Assembly: GCA_021811925.1 (NCBI GenBank)
Contig: JAKAPY010000077.1
Location: 1 to 7,833 of the forward strand
Origin: Thermoplasmata archaeon
GTDB taxonomy: Archaea > Thermoplasmatota > Thermoplasmata > Sysuiplasmatales > Sysuiplasmataceae
Reading direction: 5' to 3'
DNA: 7,833 nucleotides
How positions within the stretch are numbered: position 1 is the stretch's first letter; each line of letters begins with the position of its first letter. The position numbers were made by a program, and so were the translations under genes. Below, piece by piece: positions 1 through 5,953 of this stretch. Below the pieces are notes generated by a model that was not told the origin of the DNA, made no database searches, and saw only the letters and a program-made list of their open reading frames with translations.

Positions 1-8
1 GAACCCTT

Positions 9-491
9 TCACTTCAGGTTCAACCTCATCTCCGTAGTGTCCCCAAAGCCGAACTTCTCATAGAGGGGCCGCCCGAAATCCGAGGAATGGAGTGTCATGC
101 GCTCAACACCCCTCTCCCTGAGGTATGCAATGGCGGCCTGAAGAATGGCGGATGCCACACCCTGTCTCCTGAAATGCTGTTCGGTGTACATGGCCATCAG
201 GTATCCCTCCTCAAACCTGCTCAGGCCCAGCTTCGGCTCAACGTCACGGATCCAGACGCAGCCGCTTCCTGCGACAGTTCCCTGCGACCTTGCTATGAAC
301 GGCGTTACGCATCCCTTCTCAATTCCAGCTCTCAGCCACTCCGTGTATGCTGGGATGCGGGCCAATATCTCGTCCGCACCCCTGGTGCTTACTTCACTCC
401 AGAGCTTAAACCTGTGCTGCATGAGAGTCTCGATATCGTGGATGGTTCCTGTTGTCACGCCGACGGCGAAGCTTTCCATCATGCTGTTCAC
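9..491 (-). CDS. GNAT-family N-acetyltransferase
   Basis: A 160-residue protein with the GNAT fold signature. Motif A (residues about 101-117) contains the acetyl-CoA pyrophosphate-binding R-R-Q-G-V-A turn, followed by a helix. Motif B is the R-P-L-Y-E-K-F-G-F segment at 141-149, typical of the C-terminal half of GNATs. Family knowledge says it transfers an acetyl group from acetyl-CoA to an amine; the substrate cannot be read from the sequence. Length is normal for a single-domain GNAT. The start is uncertain: GTG at 491, ATG at 482 or ATG at 479. A TATA-like element at 518-525 predicts transcription from about 495, which favours the GTG or a very short leader. It is transcribed divergently from flpA. 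The family is certain, the substrate unknown. Confidence 0.9.
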   Translation of the reverse strand: MNSMMESFAVGVTTGTIHDIETLMQHRFKLWSEVSTRGADEILARIPAYTEWLRAGIEKGCVTPFIARSQGTVAGSGCVWIRDVEPKLGLSRFEEGYLMAMYTEQHFRRQGVASAILQAAIAYLRERGVERMTLHSSDFGRPLYEKFGFGDTTEMRLNLK

Positions 492-517
492 AGCAGGTTG
501 CCAGACGTTGAGCAGGT

Positions 518-525
518 TAAATGAT
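518..525 (-). promoter_or_regulatory. TATA-like promoter of the GNAT gene
   Basis: On the minus strand this reads ATTTAACC-like, centred near 521. An archaeal start site is expected about 25 bp downstream (about 495), only a few bases before the GTG at 491. No Shine-Dalgarno site precedes any of the three candidate starts. Inference from position and composition. Confidence 0.45.
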
Positions 526-560
526 TTTGTCGCCGGGGAAACTCGCAGCGCCTCAGTAAG

Positions 561-568
561 TTAAATTA
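561..568 (+). promoter_or_regulatory. TATA box of flpA, leaderless promoter
   Basis: TTAAATTA is centred at 564.5, which places the expected start site at about 590, the A of the flpA ATG. The transcript is therefore probably leaderless. It sits back to back with the GNAT promoter in the 98-bp divergent gap (492-589). Confidence 0.6.
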
Positions 569-589
569 CGGACATTTGCTGTAGCATTC

Positions 590-1279
590 ATGATGCCCGA
601 GGGACATACTGCAGGTGAAAATCAGCCAATCCTGCCGCAGAACACTATTCTTCAGGACGGGAAGCTGTATACACTGAACAGCGCCCCCGGATGGCGGCTG
701 AGGGGACAGCCGGTCATGGAAGTGGAGGGAAGGGAATACAGAAGCTGGAGCCCGTTTACAAGCAAGCTGGCCGCATTCACAATGCTGGGAGGATGCATGC
801 TCCCCTTCCATGGTTCAAGGAAAGTGCTGTATCTTGGCGCCTCTTTTGGAACATCAGTGAGCCACGTCGCCGATATCCTTCCAGACGCCACAATCTATGC
901 CGTCGAGATGGCAAGGGAGCCCTATGTCGGATTGCAGGAAGTGGCTGCCACGCACCAGGGCATAATCCCCGTCATGGATGATGCTTTTCACCCCGAACGC
1001 TATTCGGCGGTTGTCGAAGGGCCCGATATTGTCATCGAGGACATTGCTCAGAAGAACATGCTCGACATACTTATCCGCAATATTGAGTCGTTCAGGTCGA
1101 TCCGTGCCTTCTTCCTTGTCGTGAAATCAAGAAGCATTGATTCTTCCGCCAGCCCCGAACGCATATTCGAGCAGGAGAAAAGGAAGCTGGAGTCCAGACT
1201 GAAGTGCGTTGTTTCGATGAAGGACATCTCGAGATATGAAAGGGACCATGCTGTCCTGTCGGGCATCGTCCCGGGTTGA
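590..1279 (+). CDS. flpA: Fibrillarin-like rRNA/tRNA 2'-O-methyltransferase
   Basis: A 229-residue archaeal fibrillarin, the catalytic subunit of C/D-box sRNPs. It uses SAM to methylate the ribose 2'-OH of rRNA and tRNA positions chosen by guide RNAs, together with Nop5 and L7Ae. The short N-terminal beta domain runs into the family motif G-R-E-Y-R-S-W-S-P-F-T-S-K-L-A-A (47-62). The SAM-binding loop Y-L-G-A-S-F-G-T is at 81-88, with the ribose-contacting acid E106 and D130/D131. Also present are the E-D-I-A-Q motif at 150-154, the K-S-R-S-I-D segment at 179-184 and the C-terminal E-R-D-H at 217-220, all in the usual order and spacing. Length is typical. ATG is doubled at 590 and 593; the first is chosen because the TATA box at 561-568 lies about 25 bp upstream. 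The usual operon partner nop5 is not in this window. Confidence 0.97.
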   Translation: MMPEGHTAGENQPILPQNTILQDGKLYTLNSAPGWRLRGQPVMEVEGREYRSWSPFTSKLAAFTMLGGCMLPFHGSRKVLYLGASFGTSVSHVADILPDATIYAVEMAREPYVGLQEVAATHQGIIPVMDDAFHPERYSAVVEGPDIVIEDIAQKNMLDILIRNIESFRSIRAFFLVVKSRSIDSSASPERIFEQEKRKLESRLKCVVSMKDISRYERDHAVLSGIVPG

Positions 1280-1311
1280 AGTCGCCTGCACGGGCCCGAC
1301 CCCCTTCAAAG

Positions 1312-1321
1312 TTTTTTATAT
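1312..1321 (+). promoter_or_regulatory. T-run/TATA element between flpA and the small coiled-coil gene
   Basis: A run of six T followed by ATAT lies 33 bp after the flpA stop. As a TATA box centred near 1318 it predicts a start site around 1343 and a leader of about 35 nt for the next gene. The T-run would also suit archaeal transcription termination of flpA. Both roles are inferred. Confidence 0.5.
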
Positions 1322-1360
1322 GCGGCTCCGGTTATCTGTAACATTCGCGGACAGGGCCGC

Positions 1361-1366
1361 GGGGAG
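1361..1366 (+). promoter_or_regulatory. Shine-Dalgarno-like site of the small coiled-coil gene
   Basis: GGGGAG lies 3 nt before a TTG at 1370 and 12 nt before an ATG at 1379. Neither spacing is ideal, so it does not settle the start, but it suggests a leadered mRNA, unlike flpA and larE on either side. Confidence 0.45.
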
Positions 1367-1378
1367 CTATTGACTGCG

Positions 1379-1600
1379 ATGCTAGGCGGAAACCATAGCA
1401 GTATTGAAAGGAAGATCAAGAGGCTCAATGCAATCAGGGCCGAATATGAGGATGACTTGCAGGACCTGAAGAAGCGGCTGAAGAATGATTCCATCACAAA
1501 GGAAAAATATGAACGTCTCTCGGCACTCACCGAGTCCAAGGTGGACAAGATCCTGTCGCAGGTCAAGAAGCTCAGGGAGCGTAGAGAGAAGTTCGAATAG
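1379..1600 (+). CDS. Small charged coiled-coil / SHOCT-like protein, unknown function
   Basis: A protein of 73 residues from ATG 1379, or 76 from TTG 1370. It is very rich in K, R and E, has no cysteines and no membrane segment. Heptad-like hydrophobic spacing runs through most of the length, predicting a helical coiled coil. The middle (L-K-K-R-L-K-N-D-S-I-T-K-E-K-Y-E-R-L) resembles the SHOCT pattern, in which a short helix, a turn with I-T, and a second helix with E-[FY] mediate oligomerisation; this resemblance was judged by eye. It has its own TATA-like element and a Shine-Dalgarno-like leader, and sits 99 bp after flpA and 78 bp before larE on the same strand. No enzymatic motif is visible. 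A structural or adaptor role is a guess. Confidence 0.75.
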   Translation: MLGGNHSSIERKIKRLNAIRAEYEDDLQDLKKRLKNDSITKEKYERLSALTESKVDKILSQVKKLRERREKFE

Positions 1601-1650
1601 GCGCGCATTGGCTGTTTTCATGGACTCGCCGCGCTCCCGCGGGGCAAGTG

Positions 1651-1658
1651 TTTAATTC
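1651..1658 (+). promoter_or_regulatory. TATA box of larE, leaderless promoter
   Basis: TTTAATTC is centred at 1654.5, almost exactly 25 bp before the ATG at 1679. No Shine-Dalgarno site is present, so a leaderless mRNA is expected. A short GC-rich hairpin (CCGCG-CTCC-CGCGG, about 1629-1642) lies just upstream and may belong to the end of the preceding transcript. Confidence 0.6.
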
Positions 1659-1678
1659 AGTGGGTCTGATCCGATATC

Positions 1679-2539
1679 ATGGCTGTGGAGAGCAGTGCAA
1701 TTGTGGACAGCGGGGTCGGGGACGGAAGCCCTGCCTCAAAGCTCGATTTGCTCCGGGAATCGGTAAGGCGCAGGGGAAGCATTGTCATCGGACTGTCGGC
1801 AGGTGTCGACAGCGCCCTGCTTGCAAAAGTCTCGTTCATGGAACTTGGAAGCTCCGCGGTAGCCGTCACCGCGGTTTCTCCGTCCCTTTCATCGCATGAC
1901 AGGATGCTTGCATCCGAAAACGCAAGGGAGATAGGCATACGCCATGTTCTGGTTGAGACCAACGAGATGGAAAACCCGAGCTACACGGCCAACGACTCGA
2001 TGCGCTGCTTCCACTGCAAGACGGAGCTGTCGGCGGAACTCTGGTCCTTTGCACGAAAGGAAAACATCTCGTCCGTGGCCCTTGGCGTGAACGCATCGGA
2101 TGCGGCCGACTTCAGGCCTGGCATCAGGGCTGCCCAGGAAAGCGGAATGTGCTTTCCGCTGAAGGAGTGCGGCATGACAAAGGATGAGGTGAGGGAACTT
2201 GCCAGGCAGCTCGGCCTAGCCGCCCATGACAGGCCGTCCAATTCGTGCCTTTCATCCCGCGTCCAGTATGGCCAGAGGATAGACGCGCGCACCCTCCGCA
2301 TGGTCGAGGAAGCTGAAAACGTCCTGCGCGGACTTGGAGTACGGAACTTTCGCGTCAGGGTCCACGGAAATGTTGCAAGAATAGAGGTGGATGCATCGTC
2401 CCTTCCGTCCATTGTCGAGGAAAGCGCAAGGAAAGAAATTGTCAAGAAGTTCAGGGCAATAGGTTTTCTCTATGTTGCACTGGAGCTCGAGGGTTTCAGG
2501 TCAGGAAGCATGAACCTGCCGATCAGGAGCATCCCGTAG
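1679..2539 (+). CDS. larE: LarE-family ATP-dependent sulfur transferase (PP-loop)
   Basis: A 286-residue protein matching LarE from end to end. LarE activates the carboxylates of pyridinium dicarboxylate mononucleotide with ATP and inserts sulfur to build the nickel-pincer cofactor of lactate racemase LarA and relatives. The PP-loop S-A-G-V-D-S is at 40-45 (the family more often has S-G-G-V-D-S). R-C-F-H-C-K lies at 109-114, and the N-A-S-D-A-A-D-F-R-P-G substrate region at 138-148. C-L-S-S-R at 190-194 carries the cysteine equivalent to the sacrificial sulfur donor of Lactobacillus LarE. The C-terminal E-G-F-R-S-G-S-M-N is at 271-279. Cysteines C110, C113 and C190 would allow a [4Fe-4S]-type LarE that recycles rather than sacrifices its sulfur; this is inference. 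No larA, larB or larC is in the window. The gene appears leaderless, and its last 17 nt overlap the end of nrdJ on the other strand. Confidence 0.93.
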   Translation: MAVESSAIVDSGVGDGSPASKLDLLRESVRRRGSIVIGLSAGVDSALLAKVSFMELGSSAVAVTAVSPSLSSHDRMLASENAREIGIRHVLVETNEMENPSYTANDSMRCFHCKTELSAELWSFARKENISSVALGVNASDAADFRPGIRAAQESGMCFPLKECGMTKDEVRELARQLGLAAHDRPSNSCLSSRVQYGQRIDARTLRMVEEAENVLRGLGVRNFRVRVHGNVARIEVDASSLPSIVEESARKEIVKKFRAIGFLYVALELEGFRSGSMNLPIRSIP

Positions 2540-5500
2540 TACTGCCGCAGTTCAGGCACTTGTAGCAGCTGCCGTTTCTGACAGTCACATGGCCGCAGAC
2601 GGAGCAGAACGGCGCATCCTGGTCGAACATCAGGCTCCGGTCCATCAGGTCCGCGGCTGGTGCGCGGTGTTCGGCAGTGAACTCATCAAGGGATCTTGTT
2701 GCGGGGTGTACGAATGAGGGCCTGCCCTGCTCCTCGTGCTTGTTCTCATCCACCGACTTCTTCACCTGGACAAAGTCCGTGCGCCCGAGGTACTCCATTC
2801 CAAGGACCCTGAATATGAAGTCCAGGACGGATGTGCAGCTCCTTATGTTCGGGTGGTCTGTTATCCCCTGCGGTTCGAACCTTGTGAAGGTGAACGAATT
2901 AACGTACTTCTCAAGCGGGACTCCATACTGCAGGCCTATGGAGACTGCTATTGCAAAGCCGTTCAGTATGCTCCTGTACGATGAACCCTCCTTGTACATG
3001 TCTATGAATATCTCGCCGAGCTTGCCGCTTTCATACTCCCCCGTCCTCAGGAAGAGCTTGTGCCCTGATATCGTGGACTCGAGAGTGAATCCGCCGCGCA
3101 TCTTTGGAAGTTCCTGCCTTACGCTGCGCGGGAGCTCCTCCGCCCCACGGGCAACAACAGTGCCCGAGCTCAGCGGCTGGGATGCCTTCGAGCCGTCCCT
3201 GTAGATTGCTATTGACTTGAGGCCAATCTTCCAGGCGTCGAGGTAAACATCCTGCACGTTCTCCCATGTGACGTGGGATGGCAGGTTGACTGTTTTGGAT
3301 ATCGCTCCGGACATGAACGGCTGCACTGCAGCCATCATCTTCACGTGCCCCATTGGAGCTATGTAGCGTGTGCCCCTGCCGCTTTTGTTTGCGCAGTCGA
3401 ATATGGGCAGATGCTCGCTCCTGACATCAGGCACAAGCTCCATTGCCTGTACCCCGTTGACGTAATCCCTTGCGGCCTCTATCTGCTCCCTGTCAAATCC
3501 AATGTCCAGGAGTTCCACCTCCGAGAGATGGGGCGTGAGGTCGTCAAGCGAGTTCGTCCTCTGCACGTACTCCACAGCTTCCTTTATCTGTTCTTCAGTG
3601 AGGCCCCTGGCGCTGAGACCCTCGGCGTTTACAAAGGGACAGCCATCCAGCGTTCCACGGCCGACAAGCGTCTTCACAATCCTGTCCACCTTGTCGCCGG
3701 GGTAGCCGAGGCGCCTGAGAGCAACTTCCACCGACTTGTTTACTATCTTGAAATACCCGCCACCCGCAAGTTTCTTCCACTTGACGATTGCGAAGTCTGG
3801 TTCAATGCCCGTTGTGTCGCAGTCCATCAGCAGGCCTATGGTCCCCGTCGGCGCAACATTCGATGCCTGGGCATTCCTGTAACCGTACTTTTCACCAAGC
3901 TTGATGCACTCGTTCCAGTCGTCCATGGCTGCCTTCAGGATACCTTCTTCGACATACCTGCTGTCGACCCTGTAGAGCGCATCCCTGTGCATCCTCATCA
4001 CGTTGAGCATCGGTTCACTGTTCAGCGCGAACGATGCGAATGGCCCGAGTATTGAGGCAACTTCAGCGGATGTCCTGTAGCAGTGCCCTGTTATTATTGC
4101 GGAAACGGCGGATGCGAATGCCCTTGCTTCCTCACTGTCGTATGCATAACCAAGAAGCATGGCTGTCGTCCCCATGTTCGCGAAGCCGAGGCCGAGAGTC
4201 CTGTATATGTGACTGTTGTACGCTATTCTCTGCGTAGGGTATGATGCAAGATCCACTATGATGTCCATAGCGGTTGTGAACACCCTTATCGTGTGCCTGA
4301 ACCCCTCGATGTCAAACTTTCCGCTTTCATCCACAAACCTTGCGAGGTTGATGGATGCAAGGTTGCATGCCGTGTCATCGAGGAACATGTATTCCGAGCA
4401 GGGGTTGGAAGCGTTAATTCTACCGGAATTGGGGCATGTGTGCCATTTGTTGACTGTCGTGTCAAATTGCATGCCCGGATCCGCGGAGGCCCATGCAGCC
4501 CTGCTGATAGTCTCCATCAGCTCCCTTGCCCTGAAGGTCCTGGAAATTTCGCCCGTTGTCCTGTGCACGGTGTTCCACGTGCCATCCTTCAGGAATGCAT
4601 TCATGAAATCGTCTGTGACACGTACGGAATTGTTTGAATTCTGGCCCGAGACAGTGAGATATGCCTCGCCATTGAAATCGGATGGGTATCCCTCCTTTAT
4701 GAGGGCCCTGACCTTGTCCTCCTCCTTCACCTTCCAGTTTATGAACTGCATGATTTCGGGGTGGTTTATGTCCAGTATTACCATCTTGGCCGCTCTTCTC
4801 GTTGTTCCGCCGGACTTGGTTGCACCTGCACCGGCATCAAGCACCTTCAGGAATGACATGAGGCCCGAAGAGGTGCCGCCACCGGAAAGCTTCTCGTCCG
4901 ACGCCCTGATCCTCGAGAAATTGGTTCCGGTGCCAGAACCGTACTTGAAAAGGCGAGCCTCGTTCTTGACCAGCTCGAAGATAGACATCAGGTCATCGTC
5001 GACAGACTGAATGAAGCATGCCGAACACTGTGGCCTGCTGTATGAATCCTGCTGGTTGACCGCCTCCCCCTTGCTGAAGTCCCATGCCCAGTTTCCACCG
5101 CTGCCTATGATGCCATACTGGTGATAGAGCCCGACATTGAACCAGACTGGCGAGTTGAATGCAGCAAACTGGTGGACAAGCATGTAGCTGAGTTCAGATT
5201 CAAAGTTTGTGGCATCCTGCCCGGAGAAATAACCGTACGACTCTCCAGCCGTTCGTATTGTGTGTGCCACCCGGTAGACAAGCTGCCTGACGCTCCTTTC
5301 CGAACCGCCTTCGGGCACACCCGCTTTCCTGAAATACTTGGAAACAGCAATATCAACCGCAAGCTGGCTCCAGTTTTCAGGCGCCTCGATGTTTTCCATG
5401 CTGAAAACAACACTCCCGTCCGGCTCCGTGATCTTGGAGTTGCGCACTGCCCACTTGACGGTTGAAAAAGCATCTTCCCCTGGCGCCGTAAAGCGCCTGT

Positions 5501-5633
5501 CGAATTTCATAAGCTTCGCTGCCGTCTTCTCTTCCTTTGCAGGGTCCATCATACCCGCATCACTTCTTCCGGCCTCTTCCTCTGCATACATGCGACTATT
5601 GGGTTCACCACCCATTACTCTCTCAGTTTCCAT
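2523..5633 (-). CDS. nrdJ: Adenosylcobalamin-dependent (class II) ribonucleotide reductase
   Basis: A 1036-residue enzyme that reduces ribonucleotides to deoxyribonucleotides using a thiyl radical generated from adenosylcobalamin. Visible landmarks: C206 in Q-C-S-A-C-F (partner of the redox pair); the N-P-C-S-E motif with radical cysteine C412 and E414; C423 in T-A-C-N-L-A-S (second redox cysteine, 11 residues later as in other NrdJ); the A-P-T-G-T-I-G loop; and G-A-I-S-K-T-V-N near 775-780. A TSCPD-type domain spans about 845-950. A C-terminal zinc-ribbon-like segment (about 1010-1036) has C-x2-C, C-x2-C-x2-C and a final G-C-S, and probably shuttles electrons to the active site. There is no N-terminal ATP-cone and no intein. 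The GTG at 5648 is also in frame, but the TATA box at 5654-5661 puts the start site at the ATG at 5633, so the mRNA is likely leaderless. This is the long NrdJ form, common in bacteria. Confidence 0.96.
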   Translation of the reverse strand: METERVMGGEPNSRMYAEEEAGRSDAGMMDPAKEEKTAAKLMKFDRRFTAPGEDAFSTVKWAVRNSKITEPDGSVVFSMENIEAPENWSQLAVDIAVSKYFRKAGVPEGGSERSVRQLVYRVAHTIRTAGESYGYFSGQDATNFESELSYMLVHQFAAFNSPVWFNVGLYHQYGIIGSGGNWAWDFSKGEAVNQQDSYSRPQCSACFIQSVDDDLMSIFELVKNEARLFKYGSGTGTNFSRIRASDEKLSGGGTSSGLMSFLKVLDAGAGATKSGGTTRRAAKMVILDINHPEIMQFINWKVKEEDKVRALIKEGYPSDFNGEAYLTVSGQNSNNSVRVTDDFMNAFLKDGTWNTVHRTTGEISRTFRARELMETISRAAWASADPGMQFDTTVNKWHTCPNSGRINASNPCSEYMFLDDTACNLASINLARFVDESGKFDIEGFRHTIRVFTTAMDIIVDLASYPTQRIAYNSHIYRTLGLGFANMGTTAMLLGYAYDSEEARAFASAVSAIITGHCYRTSAEVASILGPFASFALNSEPMLNVMRMHRDALYRVDSRYVEEGILKAAMDDWNECIKLGEKYGYRNAQASNVAPTGTIGLLMDCDTTGIEPDFAIVKWKKLAGGGYFKIVNKSVEVALRRLGYPGDKVDRIVKTLVGRGTLDGCPFVNAEGLSARGLTEEQIKEAVEYVQRTNSLDDLTPHLSEVELLDIGFDREQIEAARDYVNGVQAMELVPDVRSEHLPIFDCANKSGRGTRYIAPMGHVKMMAAVQPFMSGAISKTVNLPSHVTWENVQDVYLDAWKIGLKSIAIYRDGSKASQPLSSGTVVARGAEELPRSVRQELPKMRGGFTLESTISGHKLFLRTGEYESGKLGEIFIDMYKEGSSYRSILNGFAIAVSIGLQYGVPLEKYVNSFTFTRFEPQGITDHPNIRSCTSVLDFIFRVLGMEYLGRTDFVQVKKSVDENKHEEQGRPSFVHPATRSLDEFTAEHRAPAADLMDRSLMFDQDAPFCSVCGHVTVRNGSCYKCLNCGSTTGCS

Positions 5634-5653
5634 GACTAGTGCAACCACCCATC

Positions 5654-5661
5654 ATTAATTT
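5654..5661 (-). promoter_or_regulatory. TATA box of nrdJ, decides the start codon
   Basis: On the minus strand this reads AAATTAAT, centred at 5657.5. That is about 25 bp upstream of the A of ATG 5633 and only about 10 bp from the alternative GTG at 5648, which would therefore lie outside the transcript. Confidence 0.6.
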
Positions 5662-5805
5662 TTTCCCCGCTTTCCCGGAGAATGGTAATGTGTTTATCCA
5701 GCGCTATAGCCAACGTAATCCGATCCCAACAAATCCGCAAAGGAATAACCCTATTAAGGTATCCCCCAGCACCCCATACGTGCCCGGTGGAAGTCGCGTT
5801 ATGTT

Positions 5806-5834
5806 GAGTTCGATATATATTGATATTTGAACTC
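5806..5834. repeat. Inverted repeat around a TATA-like core
   Basis: GAGTTC (5806-5811) and GAACTC (5829-5834) are perfect 6-bp inverted arms around an AT-rich core that includes ATATATAT (5813-5820). On the minus strand the core could act as a second TATA box, giving a start site near 5791 and a leader of about 158 nt for nrdJ. The arms could then be an operator. The repeat is seen directly; the function is inference. Confidence 0.4.
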
Positions 5835-5845
5835 GGTTTGTGGGA

Positions 5846-5929
5846 AGAGCTTAATCATATTGATATTCGGATAACTTATCATAATTGTATTCATTATTGT
5901 ATTCAGAATTTGATTCAGATTATTATTCA
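5846..5929 (-). repeat. Degenerate 12-bp-period repeat array
   Basis: Reading the minus strand from 5929, units begin every 12 bp at 5929, 5917, 5905, 5893, 5881, 5869 and 5857. The first four start with an exact TGAAT, then come TGATA, CGAAT and TGATT. The best unit is TGAATACAATTA, with a near copy directly before it. The array starts 24 bp after the SAM hydrolase stop and lies about 225-295 bp upstream of the nrdJ ATG. It could be a row of regulator sites, a decayed tandem repeat or part of a 3' end. The units are much too short for CRISPR. Confidence 0.65.
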
Positions 5930-5953
5930 ACACAGGACAGCCAACGTTTCACA

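Larger units (their letters stand above)
5704..5953. other. Long intergenic region upstream of nrdJ
   Basis: This is the bulk of a gap of about 320 bp between the SAM hydrolase stop and the nrdJ start. The part near nrdJ (5662-5800) has mixed composition with no recognised RNA gene; no tRNA acceptor or T-loop pairing was found. The part from 5801 to 5945 is strongly AT-rich and contains an inverted repeat (5806-5834), an 11-bp direct repeat (ATATTGATATT at 5817-5827 and 5857-5867) and a 12-bp-period array (5846-5929). A 48-codon hydrophobic frame without an ATG is open on the minus strand (stop at 5704). Confidence 0.7.

Noticed and set aside
3273..5010. Long plus-strand open frames opposite nrdJ (260 and 264 codons)
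   Set aside because: They are antisense to a protein that matches class II ribonucleotide reductase throughout; their translations show no recognisable motifs and reflect codon bias of the real gene.
5639..5830. 63-codon plus-strand frame in the nrdJ upstream gap
   Set aside because: Low-complexity proline/asparagine-rich translation, overlaps the nrdJ promoter, no Shine-Dalgarno or TATA element at a suitable distance.
5846..5929. CRISPR array
   Set aside because: The units are 12 bp and degenerate with no unique spacers; no cas genes are nearby.
5662..5953. tRNA, C/D-box sRNA or cobalamin riboswitch upstream of the B12-dependent nrdJ
   Set aside because: No acceptor/T-arm pairing, no clear paired C and D boxes, and no B12-box-like core were found. 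GTTCGAT at 5808-5814 resembles a T-loop but lacks the flanking stem.
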